From Chelatococcus sambhunathii (GTDB taxonomy: Bacteria; Pseudomonadota; Alphaproteobacteria; Rhizobiales; Beijerinckiaceae): 64,000 nt of DNA. Every line of letters starts with the position of its first letter. The first letter of the stretch is position 1. Below, in pieces: positions 39,928-48,901 of this stretch. The notes under the pieces were generated by a model. The model saw only the letters and a program-made list of their open reading frames with translations, ran no database searches and was not told the origin of the DNA. Location: positions 248,001 to 312,000 of the forward strand of contig NZ_LIOL01000004.1 in assembly GCF_001418005.1 (NCBI RefSeq). Reading direction: 5' to 3'. The position numbers and the translations under genes are program-made.

Positions 39928-40298
39928 TTCTCCAGCCGGCCCTCCTCGGCCTTGTGATGATACTGCAGGGCGATGAGCACGCCCTTGAGCGGGCGCAGCA
40001 TGCCGAGGCAGACGACGAGCGCCAGTGGCAGCGACACGACGAGATGGATCCAGAACGGCGGCTCGTAGGCGAGTTCCAGCCACAGCGCGAAGCCGCAGAC
40101 GATGAAGCCGCCGATGAGCATCACGAAGACGGCTGGCCCGTCCGCCGAATCGGCGAAGGAAAAGTCGAGCCCGCAGGCGTTGCACTTCGGCGCGACTGTG
40201 AGGAAGCCACTGAACATGCGCCCCTGCCTGCACCGGGGGCAACGACCGGCAAGGCCCGTCGGGACGGGCGACTGCGGCGCGTGGTCTTCGTGGGCCAT
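39924..40298 (-). CDS. DUF983 membrane protein
   Basis: A 124-residue protein of the DUF983 family, found in alphaproteobacterial cox operons. CPRCRQGRMF and CNACGLDF form a probable zinc site (residues about 20-45), followed by two or three membrane helices (FVMLIGGFIVCGFALWLELA, HLVVSLPLALVVCLGML). It is translationally coupled to SURF1 and lies 114 bp after coxC, beyond a strong hairpin. An accessory role in oxidase assembly is presumed. Confidence 0.9.
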   Translation of the reverse strand: MAHEDHAPQSPVPTGLAGRCPRCRQGRMFSGFLTVAPKCNACGLDFSFADSADGPAVFVMLIGGFIVCGFALWLELAYEPPFWIHLVVSLPLALVVCLGMLRPLKGVLIALQYHHKAEEGRLEK

Positions 40299-40348
40299 GT
40301 CTCATCCTCCATGATCCGCGCCTTTCGGCGCGCAGACGCCCTTCTAAC

Positions 40349-40376
40349 GTAAAAGGGGCGGCTGCGGCCGCCCCTT
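40349..40376 (-). terminator. Rho-independent terminator after coxC
   Basis: AAGGGGCGGC-TGCG-GCCGCCCCTT (40353-40376) forms a perfect 10-bp stem. On the minus strand it is followed by TTTT, the classical terminator form. It lies between coxC and the DUF983 gene, so it either ends the oxidase message or attenuates it before the later genes. Confidence 0.8.
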
Positions 40377-40412
40377 GGTGTCGCATCACCGGCTGCGTGC
40401 ACCGCCGGCGGG

Positions 40413-41267
40413 TCAGTGGGCCGCAGGCGTACCCGCACCCCAGACGTAGATGGCGGCGAAGAGGAAAAGCCATACCACGTCGACGAAGTGCCAGTACCAG
40501 GCGGCGAATTCGAAGCCCAGATGCTGCTTCGGCGTGAAATGGCCGAGGTAGACGCGCAGCAGGCAGACACCAAGGAAGATGGTGCCGACGATGACGTGGA
40601 AGCCGTGGAAGCCGGTCGCCATGAAGAAGGTGGCGCCGTAGATGTTGCCCGAGAAGTCGAACGCGGCGTGCGAATACTCGTAGGCCTGCACGATCGAGAA
40701 GAGCACGCCGAGGGCCACCGTCAGCCACAGGGCCTGCTTCACGCCGGCGCGGTCGTTGTGCAGCAGTGCATGGTGCGCCCAGGTCACCGTCGTGCCCGAG
40801 GTGAGCAGGATCAGTGTATTGAGCAGCGGCAGGTGCCAGGGATCGAACGTCTCGATGCCCTGCGGCGGCCAGTGCCCGCCGGTGAACTCCGCACGCTGGA
40901 ACTGGATGGCCTCGCCGGGAAACAGGCTGACGTCGAAATAGGCCCAGAACCAAGCGTAGAAGAACATCACCTCCGAGGCGATGAACAGCAGCATGCCGTA
41001 GCGGTGGTGCAGCTGCACGACGCGGGTGTGGTCGCCCCGCTCCGCCTCGCGCACCACGTCGGTCCACCAGCTGAGCATGGTGTAGAGCACGCCGATGAGG
41101 CCGGCGCCGAAGACGTAGGGCCCCGCCTTGAGGCCTGCCATCGACAGGTCCTTCATCAGCATGATGGCGCCGCAGGCCATAACGAAGGCGCTGACCGAAC
41201 CGAGGAGCGGCCAGGGACTCGGATCGACGAGATGGTAGTCGTGATTCTTGGCGTGAGCTTCGGCCAT
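40413..41267 (-). CDS. coxC: Cytochrome c oxidase subunit III
   Basis: A 284-residue subunit III with seven helices. Marks: YHLVDPSPWPLLGSVSAF at the start, the helix II-III region with SEVMFFYAWFWAYFDVSLFP (Glu for proton entry), WHLPLLNTLILLTSG, GATFFMATGFHGFHVIVGTIFL, and the end FEFAAWYWHFVDVVWLFLF. Standard length. Part of the aa3 oxidase cluster. Confidence 0.97.
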   Translation of the reverse strand: MAEAHAKNHDYHLVDPSPWPLLGSVSAFVMACGAIMLMKDLSMAGLKAGPYVFGAGLIGVLYTMLSWWTDVVREAERGDHTRVVQLHHRYGMLLFIASEVMFFYAWFWAYFDVSLFPGEAIQFQRAEFTGGHWPPQGIETFDPWHLPLLNTLILLTSGTTVTWAHHALLHNDRAGVKQALWLTVALGVLFSIVQAYEYSHAAFDFSGNIYGATFFMATGFHGFHVIVGTIFLGVCLLRVYLGHFTPKQHLGFEFAAWYWHFVDVVWLFLFAAIYVWGAGTPAAH

Positions 41268-41319
41268 TTGTGTTGTCTCCGGGTCCCTCGGTCCTTGCTC
41301 GCGTGGGCAGGTTAAGCGT

Positions 41320-41919
41320 TCAGAGGCTTGGCTTGTCCACCGCCTGGCTGGCCGCCGTCACCGGCGCGCCACCCTTGGCGGGAAAGACGGTGTAGGAGAG
41401 CGTGAGCGTGCGGATGTCCGCGATGTCACGCTCGTTGACGATATCGGGATCGACATAGAAGACGACGGGCGCTTCCACGGTCTCACCCGGCTGAAGCGTC
41501 TGCTCGGTGAAGCAGAAGCACTGGATCTTGTTGAAATAGGCCCCGGCCAGTTCCGGCTGGACGTTGAAGGTGGCGATGCCGGTGGTCGGACGGTCGCTCG
41601 TGTTGGTGAACTTGTACATCACCGTCTTCGTCTCGCCGAGCTTGACGGTGACCTCGCGCGCCTCGGGCGTGAAGCGCCAGGAGATGCCCGGCGCGACATT
41701 CGAATCGAAGCGCACCGTGACCTCCCGCTCGGAGCGGCGCGCCGACGGCCCGTCACTGATCTGGGGCGTGCCGCCATAGCCGGTGACGCGGCAGAAGAGA
41801 TCGTAGAGCGGCACGGACGCATAGGCGAGGCCGACCATGCCGACGACGACGCCGGCGCAGATGACGGCCGTGCGGCGCACGGCCGCCTTCACCTTCGGGT
41901 CCTGTCCGTTGCTGCTCAT
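41320..41919 (-). CDS. ctaG: Cytochrome c oxidase assembly protein CtaG/Cox11
   Basis: A 199-residue Cox11-type copper chaperone for the CuB site of oxidase subunit I. One N-terminal membrane helix (about 12-32) anchors a periplasmic immunoglobulin-like domain. The Cu-binding CFCFTEQTLQPGE (CxCFxEQ) is at about 133-145 and the early CRVTGYGGTPQ at about 39-49 is also conserved. Standard. Confidence 0.96.
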   Translation of the reverse strand: MSSNGQDPKVKAAVRRTAVICAGVVVGMVGLAYASVPLYDLFCRVTGYGGTPQISDGPSARRSEREVTVRFDSNVAPGISWRFTPEAREVTVKLGETKTVMYKFTNTSDRPTTGIATFNVQPELAGAYFNKIQCFCFTEQTLQPGETVEAPVVFYVDPDIVNERDIADIRTLTLSYTVFPAKGGAPVTAASQAVDKPSL

Positions 41920-41929
41920 GCCCCAGCCC

Positions 41930-42124
41930 TCACATCGGCCTGTTCATGACGTTCTCGCCGAGTCGCGCGATCGTCATCGCGTAGAACAGGATGACGAGCA
42001 GCCCGAGAACGACGGCGATCGCGATGTTGCGTCCGCGGCGGCGCCTCGCCTCGTCGGGCGACATCCTCGGCGGGCCCCCTTCCACGGCGCGCTCCTTGTC
42101 GTCGGTGCGGTCCTTGTCCCTCAT
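41930..42124 (-). CDS. Small single-helix protein of the cox operon (CoxF-like)
   Basis: A 64-residue protein between ctaB and ctaG. It has a charged N-terminus ([14 protein letters not shown]), RRRRGRN, and one membrane helix (about 33-52, IAIAVVLGLLVILFYAMTIARLG). Its ATG shares a base with the ctaB stop (TGATG). This is the place and form of the short protein found in rhizobial cox operons. Function unknown. Confidence 0.75.
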   Translation of the reverse strand: MRDKDRTDDKERAVEGGPPRMSPDEARRRRGRNIAIAVVLGLLVILFYAMTIARLGENVMNRPM

Positions 42125-43098
42125 CAGCGCCCCCACCCGGCGAAAAGGCTGCCGAAACCGAGCGCCTGCTCGGCGAGCAGCGTCGCGAACAGAAGGAAGA
42201 GGTAGAGGATGGAAAAGGCGAAGAGCTGCTGCGCCGCCTTGACGGCCGCCTCGCCCTCGCGCCGGCGCAGCACGCGCCAGGCGAGCGCCACCATGCCGAG
42301 CCCGGTGACGCCGGCGACCGTCGCATAGATCGCGCCGCCGAAGCCGAGCGCCACCGGCGCAAGGCCCGCCGGGGCGAGCAGCAGCGTGTAGAGCATGATC
42401 TGCCGGCGCGTCGCGTCGGGACCGGCGACGTTCGGCATCATGGGCACGCCGGCGCGGGCATAGTCGCCTGCCTTGACGAGGGCGAGCGCCCAGAAGTGCG
42501 GCGGCGTCCACAGGAAGATGATGGCGAACAGCACGAGCCCGTCGAGGCTGACGTGGCCGGTCACCGCCGCCTCGCCGATCATGGGCGGGAAGGCCCCGGC
42601 CGCACCGCCGATAACGATGTTCTGCGGCGTCGCCCGCTTCAGCCACATCGTGTAGACGACGGCGTAGAAGAAGATGGTGAAGGCGAGGAAGGCCGCCGCG
42701 AACCAGTTCGAGGCGAGACCGAGCACCAGCACCGAGCCGACCGACAGCGTGATGCCGAAGGCGAGCGCCTCGCCCGGCGCGATGCGGCCCGCCGGGATGG
42801 GGCGCCTGGCGGTGCGCGTCATCACCGCATCGATGTCGGCGTCCCACCACATGTTGAGGCAGCCGGAGGCGCCGGCGCCGATGGCGATGGCGAGCAGCGA
42901 GGCGAAGCCGAGCACCGGGTTGACGTGACCGGGCGCGATCACCATGCCGACGAGGGCAGTGAAGACGACGAGCGACATAACCCGCGGCTTGAGGAGCGCG
43001 ATGTAGTCGCCGACGCTGCCTCCGGAGACCGACACCTGCGCCGCACCGGCCGCCTCGCGGCGGCCCGTCTCGGCCAGTCGGTCGCTGATCATCGCCAT
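42124..43098 (-). CDS. ctaB: Protoheme IX farnesyltransferase (heme O synthase)
   Basis: A 324-residue prenyltransferase with about nine helices that adds a farnesyl group to heme b to make heme o. The substrate-binding [23 protein letters not shown] (NxxxD..D) is at about 97-117, and [27 protein letters not shown] is typical. A hairpin between coxA and ctaB (43194-43216) may cut expression. Start at 43098. Confidence 0.96.
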   Translation of the reverse strand: MAMISDRLAETGRREAAGAAQVSVSGGSVGDYIALLKPRVMSLVVFTALVGMVIAPGHVNPVLGFASLLAIAIGAGASGCLNMWWDADIDAVMTRTARRPIPAGRIAPGEALAFGITLSVGSVLVLGLASNWFAAAFLAFTIFFYAVVYTMWLKRATPQNIVIGGAAGAFPPMIGEAAVTGHVSLDGLVLFAIIFLWTPPHFWALALVKAGDYARAGVPMMPNVAGPDATRRQIMLYTLLLAPAGLAPVALGFGGAIYATVAGVTGLGMVALAWRVLRRREGEAAVKAAQQLFAFSILYLFLLFATLLAEQALGFGSLFAGWGR

Positions 43099-43193
43099 AA
43101 CGCCCTACCCGTTCGGTTCGTCACTCAATGGCACTGTCGGTGCCTTCGCTTCTCGGCGAGGGGCCGCCTTTTACGGCCTCCGGCGGAGAAGCG

Positions 43194-43216
43194 GCGGCCG
43201 GGACCTGCCCGGCCGC
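43194..43216 (-). terminator. Hairpin between coxA and ctaB
   Basis: GCGGCCGGG and CCCGGCCGC form a perfect 9-bp stem with a 5-base loop, 24 bp beyond the coxA stop. No good U-run follows on the minus strand, so attenuation or an mRNA 3'-end stabiliser is more likely than a full stop. Confidence 0.45.
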
Positions 43217-43239
43217 ACGCCTGTTTCATTGCCGGACGA

Positions 43240-44874
43240 TCAGTGGCCGGAGCTCGTGATCTTCGGCAGCGTCTCGTACTGGTGGAACGGAGGCGGCGAG
43301 GACAGCGTCCATTCCAGCGTCGTCGCGCCCGCGCCCCACGGGTTGTCGCCGGCCTGCTGCTTACGGACGAAGGCGAGCGCCACGCCGTAGAAGAAGATCA
43401 GGAGGCCGACGGCGAAGATGTAGGAGCCGATCGAGGAGATCAGGTTCCAGTGGGCATAGGCGTCGGGATAGTCCGCATAGCGGCGCGGCATGCCCGCGAG
43501 GCCCGAGAAGTGCATCGGGAAGAACAGGAGGTTCGCGCCGATGAACGAGATCCAGAAATGCAGCTTGCCGATCCAGTCCGGGATCACGTAGCCCGACATC
43601 TTCGGGAACCAGTAGTACCAGCCCGCGAAGAGGGCGAAGACCGCGCCGAGCGACAGCACATAGTGGAAATGCGCCACCACATAGTAGGTGTCATGCAGCG
43701 CGCGGTCGACGCCGGCGTTGGCAAGAACGACACCCGTCACGCCGCCGACCGTGAACAGGAAGATGAAGCCGATCGCCCAGATCATCGGCGAGGTGAAGCG
43801 AATGGAGCCCCCCCACATCGTCGCGATCCAGGAGAAGATCTTCACGCCCGTCGGCACCGCGATGACCATCGTCGCGAAGACGAAGTAGCGCTGCGTGTCG
43901 AGCGACAGGCCAGCCGTGTACATGTGGTGCGCCCACACGATGAAGCCGACGACGCCGATCGCCACCATCGCATAGGCCATGCCGAGATATCCGAAGATCG
44001 GCTTCTTGGCGAAGGTCGACACGATATGGCTGATGATGCCGAAGGCCGGCAGGATCATGATGTACACTTCGGGGTGGCCGAAGAACCAGAACAGATGCTG
44101 GTACAGAATCGGGTCACCGCCGCCGGCCGGATCGAAGAAGGTCGTGCCGAAGTTGCGGTCCGTCAGCAGCATGGTGATGGCGCCCGCCAGCACCGGCAGG
44201 GCCAGCAGCAGCAGGAAGGCTGTCACCAGCACGCCCCAGGCGAAGAGCGGCATCTTGTGCAGCGTCATGCCCGGCGCGCGCATGTTGAGGATCGTGGTGA
44301 TGAAGTTGATGGCGCCGAGAATCGAGGCAGCGCCGGCGAGGTGCAGCGACAGGATGCCGAAATCGAGCGCCGGGCCCGGATGACCCTGCACTGCGAGCGG
44401 CGGATAGACCGTCCAGCCGCCGCCGAAGCCCGTCGAGCCGGGCGCCCCCTCCATGAACAGCGATACGATCAGCAGGCAGAAGGCCGCGACCGTGAGCCAG
44501 AAGGAGATGTTGTTCATGCGCGGGAAGGCCATGTCCGGCGCGCCGATCATCAGCGGGACGAACCAGTTGCCGAACCCGCCGATGAGCGCCGGCATCACCA
44601 TGAAGAACACCATGATGAGGCCGTGGCCGGTGACGAAGACGTTGAACGTCTGCGGGTTGGAGAAGAACTGCATGCCCGGCTCTTGGAGCTCGAGCCGCAT
44701 ACCGATGGACAGGGCTCCGCCGACCAGACCCGCAAAGAGCGAGAAGATCAGATAGAGCGTGCCGATGTCCTTGTGGTTTGTTGAATTCATCCAGCGCTGC
44801 CAGCCCCGCGGCAGGTCATGGGCATGATCGTGGGCGTGGTCGTGCGCTTGATGGGATGTTGCCGGCGAAGCCAT
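43240..44874 (-). CDS. coxA: Cytochrome c oxidase subunit I (aa3-type)
   Basis: A 544-residue heme-copper oxidase subunit with twelve helices. Ligands and channels visible: [13 protein letters not shown] (heme a His), [18 protein letters not shown] (CuB His and the Glu of the D-channel), [10 protein letters not shown] (two CuB His), and [19 protein letters not shown] (heme a3 and a His). The D-channel Asp is in the early region and K-channel residues follow. It lies 68 bp after coxB. Confidence 0.98.
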   Translation of the reverse strand: MASPATSHQAHDHAHDHAHDLPRGWQRWMNSTNHKDIGTLYLIFSLFAGLVGGALSIGMRLELQEPGMQFFSNPQTFNVFVTGHGLIMVFFMVMPALIGGFGNWFVPLMIGAPDMAFPRMNNISFWLTVAAFCLLIVSLFMEGAPGSTGFGGGWTVYPPLAVQGHPGPALDFGILSLHLAGAASILGAINFITTILNMRAPGMTLHKMPLFAWGVLVTAFLLLLALPVLAGAITMLLTDRNFGTTFFDPAGGGDPILYQHLFWFFGHPEVYIMILPAFGIISHIVSTFAKKPIFGYLGMAYAMVAIGVVGFIVWAHHMYTAGLSLDTQRYFVFATMVIAVPTGVKIFSWIATMWGGSIRFTSPMIWAIGFIFLFTVGGVTGVVLANAGVDRALHDTYYVVAHFHYVLSLGAVFALFAGWYYWFPKMSGYVIPDWIGKLHFWISFIGANLLFFPMHFSGLAGMPRRYADYPDAYAHWNLISSIGSYIFAVGLLIFFYGVALAFVRKQQAGDNPWGAGATTLEWTLSSPPPFHQYETLPKITSSGH

Positions 44875-44942
44875 TTGCTCAGCTCCTCGTCAGGCCATTG
44901 CTTCTTGTTGTCGGCCGGAATGGGCCGGGACGGTTCGACGGA

Positions 44943-45800
44943 TCACTCGGCCGCGAGAGCGCGGCTCGCCACCGTCACAGGGCGGGCATCGGTTGCGGCG
45001 AACCTCTGCCGGGCCTCCACGAGCCAGGCGGCATACTGCTCATCGCTCACCACGCGGATGGCGATGGGCATGAAGGCGTGGTTCTGCCCGCACAGCTCGG
45101 AGCACTGGCCGTAGTACATGCCCTCCTGCTCGGCGCGGAACCAGGTCTCGTTGAGGCGGCCCGGCACGGCGTCGACCTTGATGCCGAAGGACGGCATGGC
45201 AAAGGCATGGATGACGTCTGCCGAAGTGACCTGCACCAGCACGTTCTTGTTCACCGGCACGACCACCTCGTTATCGGTGGCGAGCAGCCGCGGCTGGCCC
45301 GGCTTCAACTGGTCTTCCGGCACCATGTTGGCGTCGAAGGTGAAGCTCTCGCCCTCGTTGCCGGGATATTCATAGGACCAGTACCAGGCGTGGCCCGTCG
45401 CCTTGATGACGACATCGGCCTGCGGCGGCACGAGCTGAAGCTTGAGCAGCCGGAAGGACGGCACGGCGATGACGATGAGGATGAGGACCGGCACCACGGT
45501 CCAGACCACCTCGATCAGCGTGTTGTGCGTCGTCTTGGAGGGGGTCGGGTTCGCCTTCTCGTTGAAGCGCACCATCACGTAGATGAGCAGCGCCAGGACG
45601 AAGAGCACGACCGCGCCGATGAGCCACAGGAGACCGTTGTGGAACCAGTCGATGTAGCGGGCGACCTCGGTCACCGGCGTCTGGAAGGTCATCTGCCAGG
45701 GCGAGGGCTGGCCCGTGCCCGCAAGCGCCGGCTGCGCCAGCGCGGCGGAGGCGAGCGTCAGCGCAAACATGGGCCGAAAACGAAGAAAATCGATCCGCAT
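44943..45800 (-). CDS. coxB: Cytochrome c oxidase subunit II
   Basis: A 285-residue subunit II with a signal peptide (about 1-27), two helices and a periplasmic cupredoxin domain. The CuA site is visible: DVIHAFAMPSFGIKVDAVPGR with the first His, and YGQCSELCGQNHAFMP with two Cys, Glu, His and Met. GHAWYWSYEYP is the electron-entry tryptophan region. The ATG at 45800 begins the signal peptide. It is first in the cox run; a 408-bp gap precedes it. Confidence 0.97.
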   Translation of the reverse strand: MRIDFLRFRPMFALTLASAALAQPALAGTGQPSPWQMTFQTPVTEVARYIDWFHNGLLWLIGAVVLFVLALLIYVMVRFNEKANPTPSKTTHNTLIEVVWTVVPVLILIVIAVPSFRLLKLQLVPPQADVVIKATGHAWYWSYEYPGNEGESFTFDANMVPEDQLKPGQPRLLATDNEVVVPVNKNVLVQVTSADVIHAFAMPSFGIKVDAVPGRLNETWFRAEQEGMYYGQCSELCGQNHAFMPIAIRVVSDEQYAAWLVEARQRFAATDARPVTVASRALAAE

Positions 45801-46208
45801 CGGTCGTCCGGAGCTCCCGTGATCGGCGGGGCGCGGTTCCCGGTCTCTCGCCTCGACGAACCGTCCGCCATCGTTCCGTAGGTACGCAAAACGACAGGCG
45901 GCGCTTGGCGCACCCCCTGTCTTTGATCCAGAGCAAAGACCACAACCCGGCGTGCGGCGCAACGGTGTCGTTAAAATCATTCCATGCGGCATAAACGCGC
46001 GAGCCACGTTCTCCCCGCATTTTCGCGCCGCTTTCGCCAAAGTGCCCCCGCGCGCCGTCTGTGCAGGTCAGCCGTTCTTGACAGCTGCGGGCAAGGCGTG
46101 TTCGGAACATCCTCCAGCGATTATCGCAGGCGCGGCCGCTGGCTGCGCGAATCGTTCGCATGCGGCCGCAATATCCGGCCCGAACCGTTTCGAGAGAAAG
46201 CCACGCGA
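45801..46208. promoter_or_regulatory. Divergent coxB / IalB-like gene promoter region
   Basis: A 408-bp non-coding stretch between the divergent coxB and IalB-like genes. It contains an FNR/FixK-like site (45923-45936) and, nearer the plus-strand gene, TTGACA followed by a GC-rich stretch, a possible -35 without a clear -10. I see no gene in it. Confidence 0.5.
45923..45936. promoter_or_regulatory. FNR/FixK-like box upstream of coxB
   Basis: TTGATCCAGAGCAA resembles the FNR/FixK consensus TTGAT-N4-ATCAA, with deviations only in the second half (AGCAA). It lies 123 bp before the coxB start. Such sites commonly tune terminal oxidases to oxygen in alphaproteobacteria; here the match is imperfect. 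Confidence 0.45.
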
Positions 46209-46736
46209 ATGTTGCGCCGTTCACCCGCCCCGCGTTTCCTGCCCCGCGCCGCAGCCATGGCCGTCGTGCTCGCGGGCACCCTTCTGGGCGGGCTGGCAGC
46301 CCTTGCCCAGGGCGCCGTCAAGGATACGACCGGCCACTGGCAGACGCGCTGCGAGACGCCGCCCGGCGCGCAAAAGGAACAATGTGCCATCGTGCAGAGC
46401 GTCGCGGCCGAGGATCGGCCCAACGTGACGCTGGTGGTCATCGTCCTCAAGACAGCCGATGGCCAGAGCCGGCTGCTGCGGGTGGTGGCGCCGCTGGGCG
46501 TGCTGCTGCCGGCAGGCCTCGGCCTCAAGATCGACGAGACAGATATCGGCCGGGCCGGGTTCGTGCGCTGCCTCAACACGGGCTGTATCGCCGAGGTGGT
46601 GATGGACGACAACCTGCTCGGCCAGTTGCGCGGCGGCAAGACGGCGACCTTCGTCGTCTTCCAGACGCCGGAGGAGGGCATCGGCATCCCGGTGTCGCTC
46701 GAAGGCTTCGGCGCCGGCTTCGACAAGCTGCCCTGA
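46209..46736 (+). CDS. IalB-family (invasion-associated locus B-like) protein
   Basis: A 175-residue exported protein of the IalB family. Signal peptide about 1-35 (VVLAGTLLGGLAALAQG), then WQTRCETPPGAQKEQCAIVQSV, LRVVAPLGVLLPAGLGLKID, FVRCLNTGCIAEVVMDD and FQTPEEGIGIPVSLEGFGAGFDKL, with conserved cysteine pairs. The name comes from Bartonella; in free-living relatives it is a common periplasmic protein of unclear role. ATG at 46209 begins the signal peptide. Confidence 0.9.
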   Translation: MLRRSPAPRFLPRAAAMAVVLAGTLLGGLAALAQGAVKDTTGHWQTRCETPPGAQKEQCAIVQSVAAEDRPNVTLVVIVLKTADGQSRLLRVVAPLGVLLPAGLGLKIDETDIGRAGFVRCLNTGCIAEVVMDDNLLGQLRGGKTATFVVFQTPEEGIGIPVSLEGFGAGFDKLP

Positions 46737-46782
46737 ACGGGAGCAGCAGCACGGACACATGAATCAAAGACGGGTGGAAGCG

Positions 46783-47376
46783 ATGCGCTCTTCGGTTTTG
46801 CTGGTCTCCCTCGCGGGTCTGCTTGCGGCATGCAGTTCAACCTCCGGAGACGGCGGCGCGGCCCAGGGCGGCGGCTCCTCGCTCGGCAATCTCCTGCGCT
46901 ATGGCAGCACCACCTTGCCAGAGCGGCGCGAAGCCCCGCCGGACGAGGTGATCTGCCCCTATGTCTTCGTGTCGGACGGCGGCGCGGCCGTGCGCGCGGG
47001 CGGTGAGAGCAATGCAGGCTTGCGCTACCAGCTCACCATTTCCGAGACCGCGCGCGAGTGCACGGCCTTGCCGGGCGGCGGCATGACCATCAAGGTCGGC
47101 GTGCAGGGCCTTGCCCTCCTCGGCCCGGCCGGCGCGCCGGGCACCTTCTCATCCCCCTTCCATGTGACGATTCGCGAAGGCAACCGCGTCTATGCCTCGC
47201 GCACGCGCACTGTGTCCGCCACCGTGACGCGCGGCGAGACGCAGGGCGAGTTCCTGTTCGTGGAGGAAGGCTTCACCCTGCCACCCGACGCCACGGGCGA
47301 CAATGTCATCATCGAGGTCGGCTTCGGCCGCGGCCCGGCCCAGGCGGCCCCGACGCGCGGCGCGCGCCGGCGCTGA
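46783..47376 (+). CDS. Predicted lipoprotein
   Basis: A 197-residue protein with a lipobox, LLAAC at about residue 16, after a short signal (MRSSVLLVSLAG). The mature part is Gly/Ser-rich at first, then contains VICPYVFVSDGG, LTISETARECTALPGG and EGFTLPPDATGDNVIIEVGFG. No firm family assignment. It follows the IalB-like gene by 46 bp. An ATG at 46759 in frame would add 8 residues. Confidence 0.75.
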   Translation: MRSSVLLVSLAGLLAACSSTSGDGGAAQGGGSSLGNLLRYGSTTLPERREAPPDEVICPYVFVSDGGAAVRAGGESNAGLRYQLTISETARECTALPGGGMTIKVGVQGLALLGPAGAPGTFSSPFHVTIREGNRVYASRTRTVSATVTRGETQGEFLFVEEGFTLPPDATGDNVIIEVGFGRGPAQAAPTRGARRR

Positions 47377-47473
47377 TCGCCGGAGGCGGAGCACGCCCTG
47401 TCGCGGGGCCGCACGGCGCCCGTTGACAGGACGGGCGTCCCGCTTCATGACTGGCAGGTCAACGTCGATGATC

Positions 47474-47665
47474 CCCGCGGGAGAGTTCGCCGCGTGCTTG
47501 GCACGTGCGCGACGCCGAAGGCGCAACCGCCCCGGACACGCTCAGGCCCAAGGACCGCGCGGGAGCTGACACTCTGGAGAGCGGGCCTGCCCAGCGGCAG
47601 GCCCCACCGAAGGGGGTAACCCGGCCTTGCCGGGGAAATCTCTCAGGTTCCCGGACAGAGGGGGC
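47474..47665 (+). ncRNA. Tandem glycine riboswitch upstream of gcvT
   Basis: Two glycine aptamers in a row. The first (about 47474-47563) has GGGAGAG, GCCGAAGGCGCAA and CTCAGGCCCAAGGACCG; the second (about 47571-47665) has TGGAGAG, ACCGAAGGGGGTAA and CTCAGGTTCCCGGACAGAGGG. These blocks are the conserved gcvT-type motifs. The second aptamer ends 50 bp before gcvT. It probably turns the glycine cleavage operon on when glycine is plentiful. Confidence 0.93.
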
Positions 47666-47715
47666 GCGAGCGGGCATTTGCCCGATCGCGAACCCTGTCG
47701 CGCGAGGAACCGTCG

Positions 47716-48852
47716 ATGGCGTCTTCATCCCCGGGCTCAGGCCCGCTCCGGCATACGCCGCTGCACAGCCGGCACGTGGAACTCGGCGCCCGCATGGTGC
47801 CCTTCGCCGGCTATGACATGCCGGTGCAATATGCCAAGGGCATCATCGCCGAGCATCAGCACACGCGCAAAGCTGCCGGGCTGTTCGACGTGTCGCACAT
47901 GGGCCAGATCGCCCTCGCGGGGCCTGACCATGAAAGCGTCGCGCGCGCCCTCGAGGCCCTCGTGCCGGCCGACATCCTCGGCCTGGCGCCCGGCCAGCAG
48001 CGCTACACCCAGCTTCTCAACGACCAGGGCGGCATCATCGACGATCTGATGGTGACGCGGCCGGCCGACGGCGATGGCCGCCTGCTCCTCGTCGTTAACG
48101 CCGCCTGCAAGGATGCCGACATCCGCCACATCCGGCACCACCTGCCCGATGGGATACGGCTCGAGGTCTTCGATGACCGTGCCCTGCTCGCCCTGCAGGG
48201 CCCGGAGGCCGAGGCCGTGCTTGCCCGCCATGCGCCGGAGGCAGAGAGCCTCGCCTTCATGAGCGCCGCCGCGATGAAGGTGGCGGGCATCGCCTGCCAT
48301 GTGTCGCGCTCCGGCTATACGGGCGAGGACGGCTACGAGATCTCGGTGCCGGCCGACCGAGCCGGCGCGCTGTGGGACCTGCTCGTCGCCGAGCCCGAGG
48401 TCGCGCCCGTCGGGCTCGGCGCGCGCGATTCGCTGCGCCTCGAGGCAGGGCTGTGCCTCTATGGCCATGACATCAACGAGGAGACGTCGCCGGTCGAAGC
48501 GGCGCTCGCCTGGTCGATCCAGCGGCGCCGGCGGCAGGAGGGTGGCTTCCCCGGTTCGCACCGCATCATGGAGGAATTGGCGCACGGGCCGCTGCGCAAG
48601 CGCGTCGGCCTCCTGCCCGAGGGCCGCATGCCGGCCCGCGAGGGCACCGAGATCAAGGACGCGGCGGGTGAACTCGTCGGCGAGGTGACGTCCGGTGGCT
48701 TCGGGCCCACACTCGGCGCCCCCGTCGCCATGGGCTATGTGGCGAGCGACTTCGCGCGCGACGGCACGGCGCTCACCCTCCTCGTCCGCGGCAAGGAGAT
48801 TCCGGCACGGGTCGTGCCGATGCCCTTCGTGGCGCACCGCTACAAGCGCTGA
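47716..48852 (+). CDS. gcvT: Aminomethyltransferase (glycine cleavage T protein)
   Basis: A 378-residue T protein that moves the aminomethyl group to tetrahydrofolate, releasing ammonia. LHSRHVELGARMVPFAGYDMPVQY, LFDVSHMGQI, VSRSGYTGEDGYEIS and LGARDSLRLEAGLCLYGHDI are family motifs. It starts 51 bp beyond the riboswitch with GAGGAA in front. It is the first gene of gcvT-gcvH-gcvPA-gcvPB. Confidence 0.97.
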   Translation: MASSSPGSGPLRHTPLHSRHVELGARMVPFAGYDMPVQYAKGIIAEHQHTRKAAGLFDVSHMGQIALAGPDHESVARALEALVPADILGLAPGQQRYTQLLNDQGGIIDDLMVTRPADGDGRLLLVVNAACKDADIRHIRHHLPDGIRLEVFDDRALLALQGPEAEAVLARHAPEAESLAFMSAAAMKVAGIACHVSRSGYTGEDGYEISVPADRAGALWDLLVAEPEVAPVGLGARDSLRLEAGLCLYGHDINEETSPVEAALAWSIQRRRRQEGGFPGSHRIMEELAHGPLRKRVGLLPEGRMPAREGTEIKDAAGELVGEVTSGGFGPTLGAPVAMGYVASDFARDGTALTLLVRGKEIPARVVPMPFVAHRYKR

Positions 48853-48901
48853 CTTGAGACGTGGCTCGCAGGGGCCGCACCGGCTTTCAGGGAAACGAGA
48901 C

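Noticed and set aside
39184-41067. A 627-codon frame joining coxC, DUF983 and SURF1 regions
   Set aside because: Only the last 247 codons look like protein (SURF1); earlier parts are out-of-frame coxC and DUF983.
42496-44784. A 762-codon plus-strand frame opposite coxA/ctaB
   Set aside because: Shadow of well-identified oxidase genes; product is Arg/His/Asp-rich and lacks hydrophobic or domain structure.
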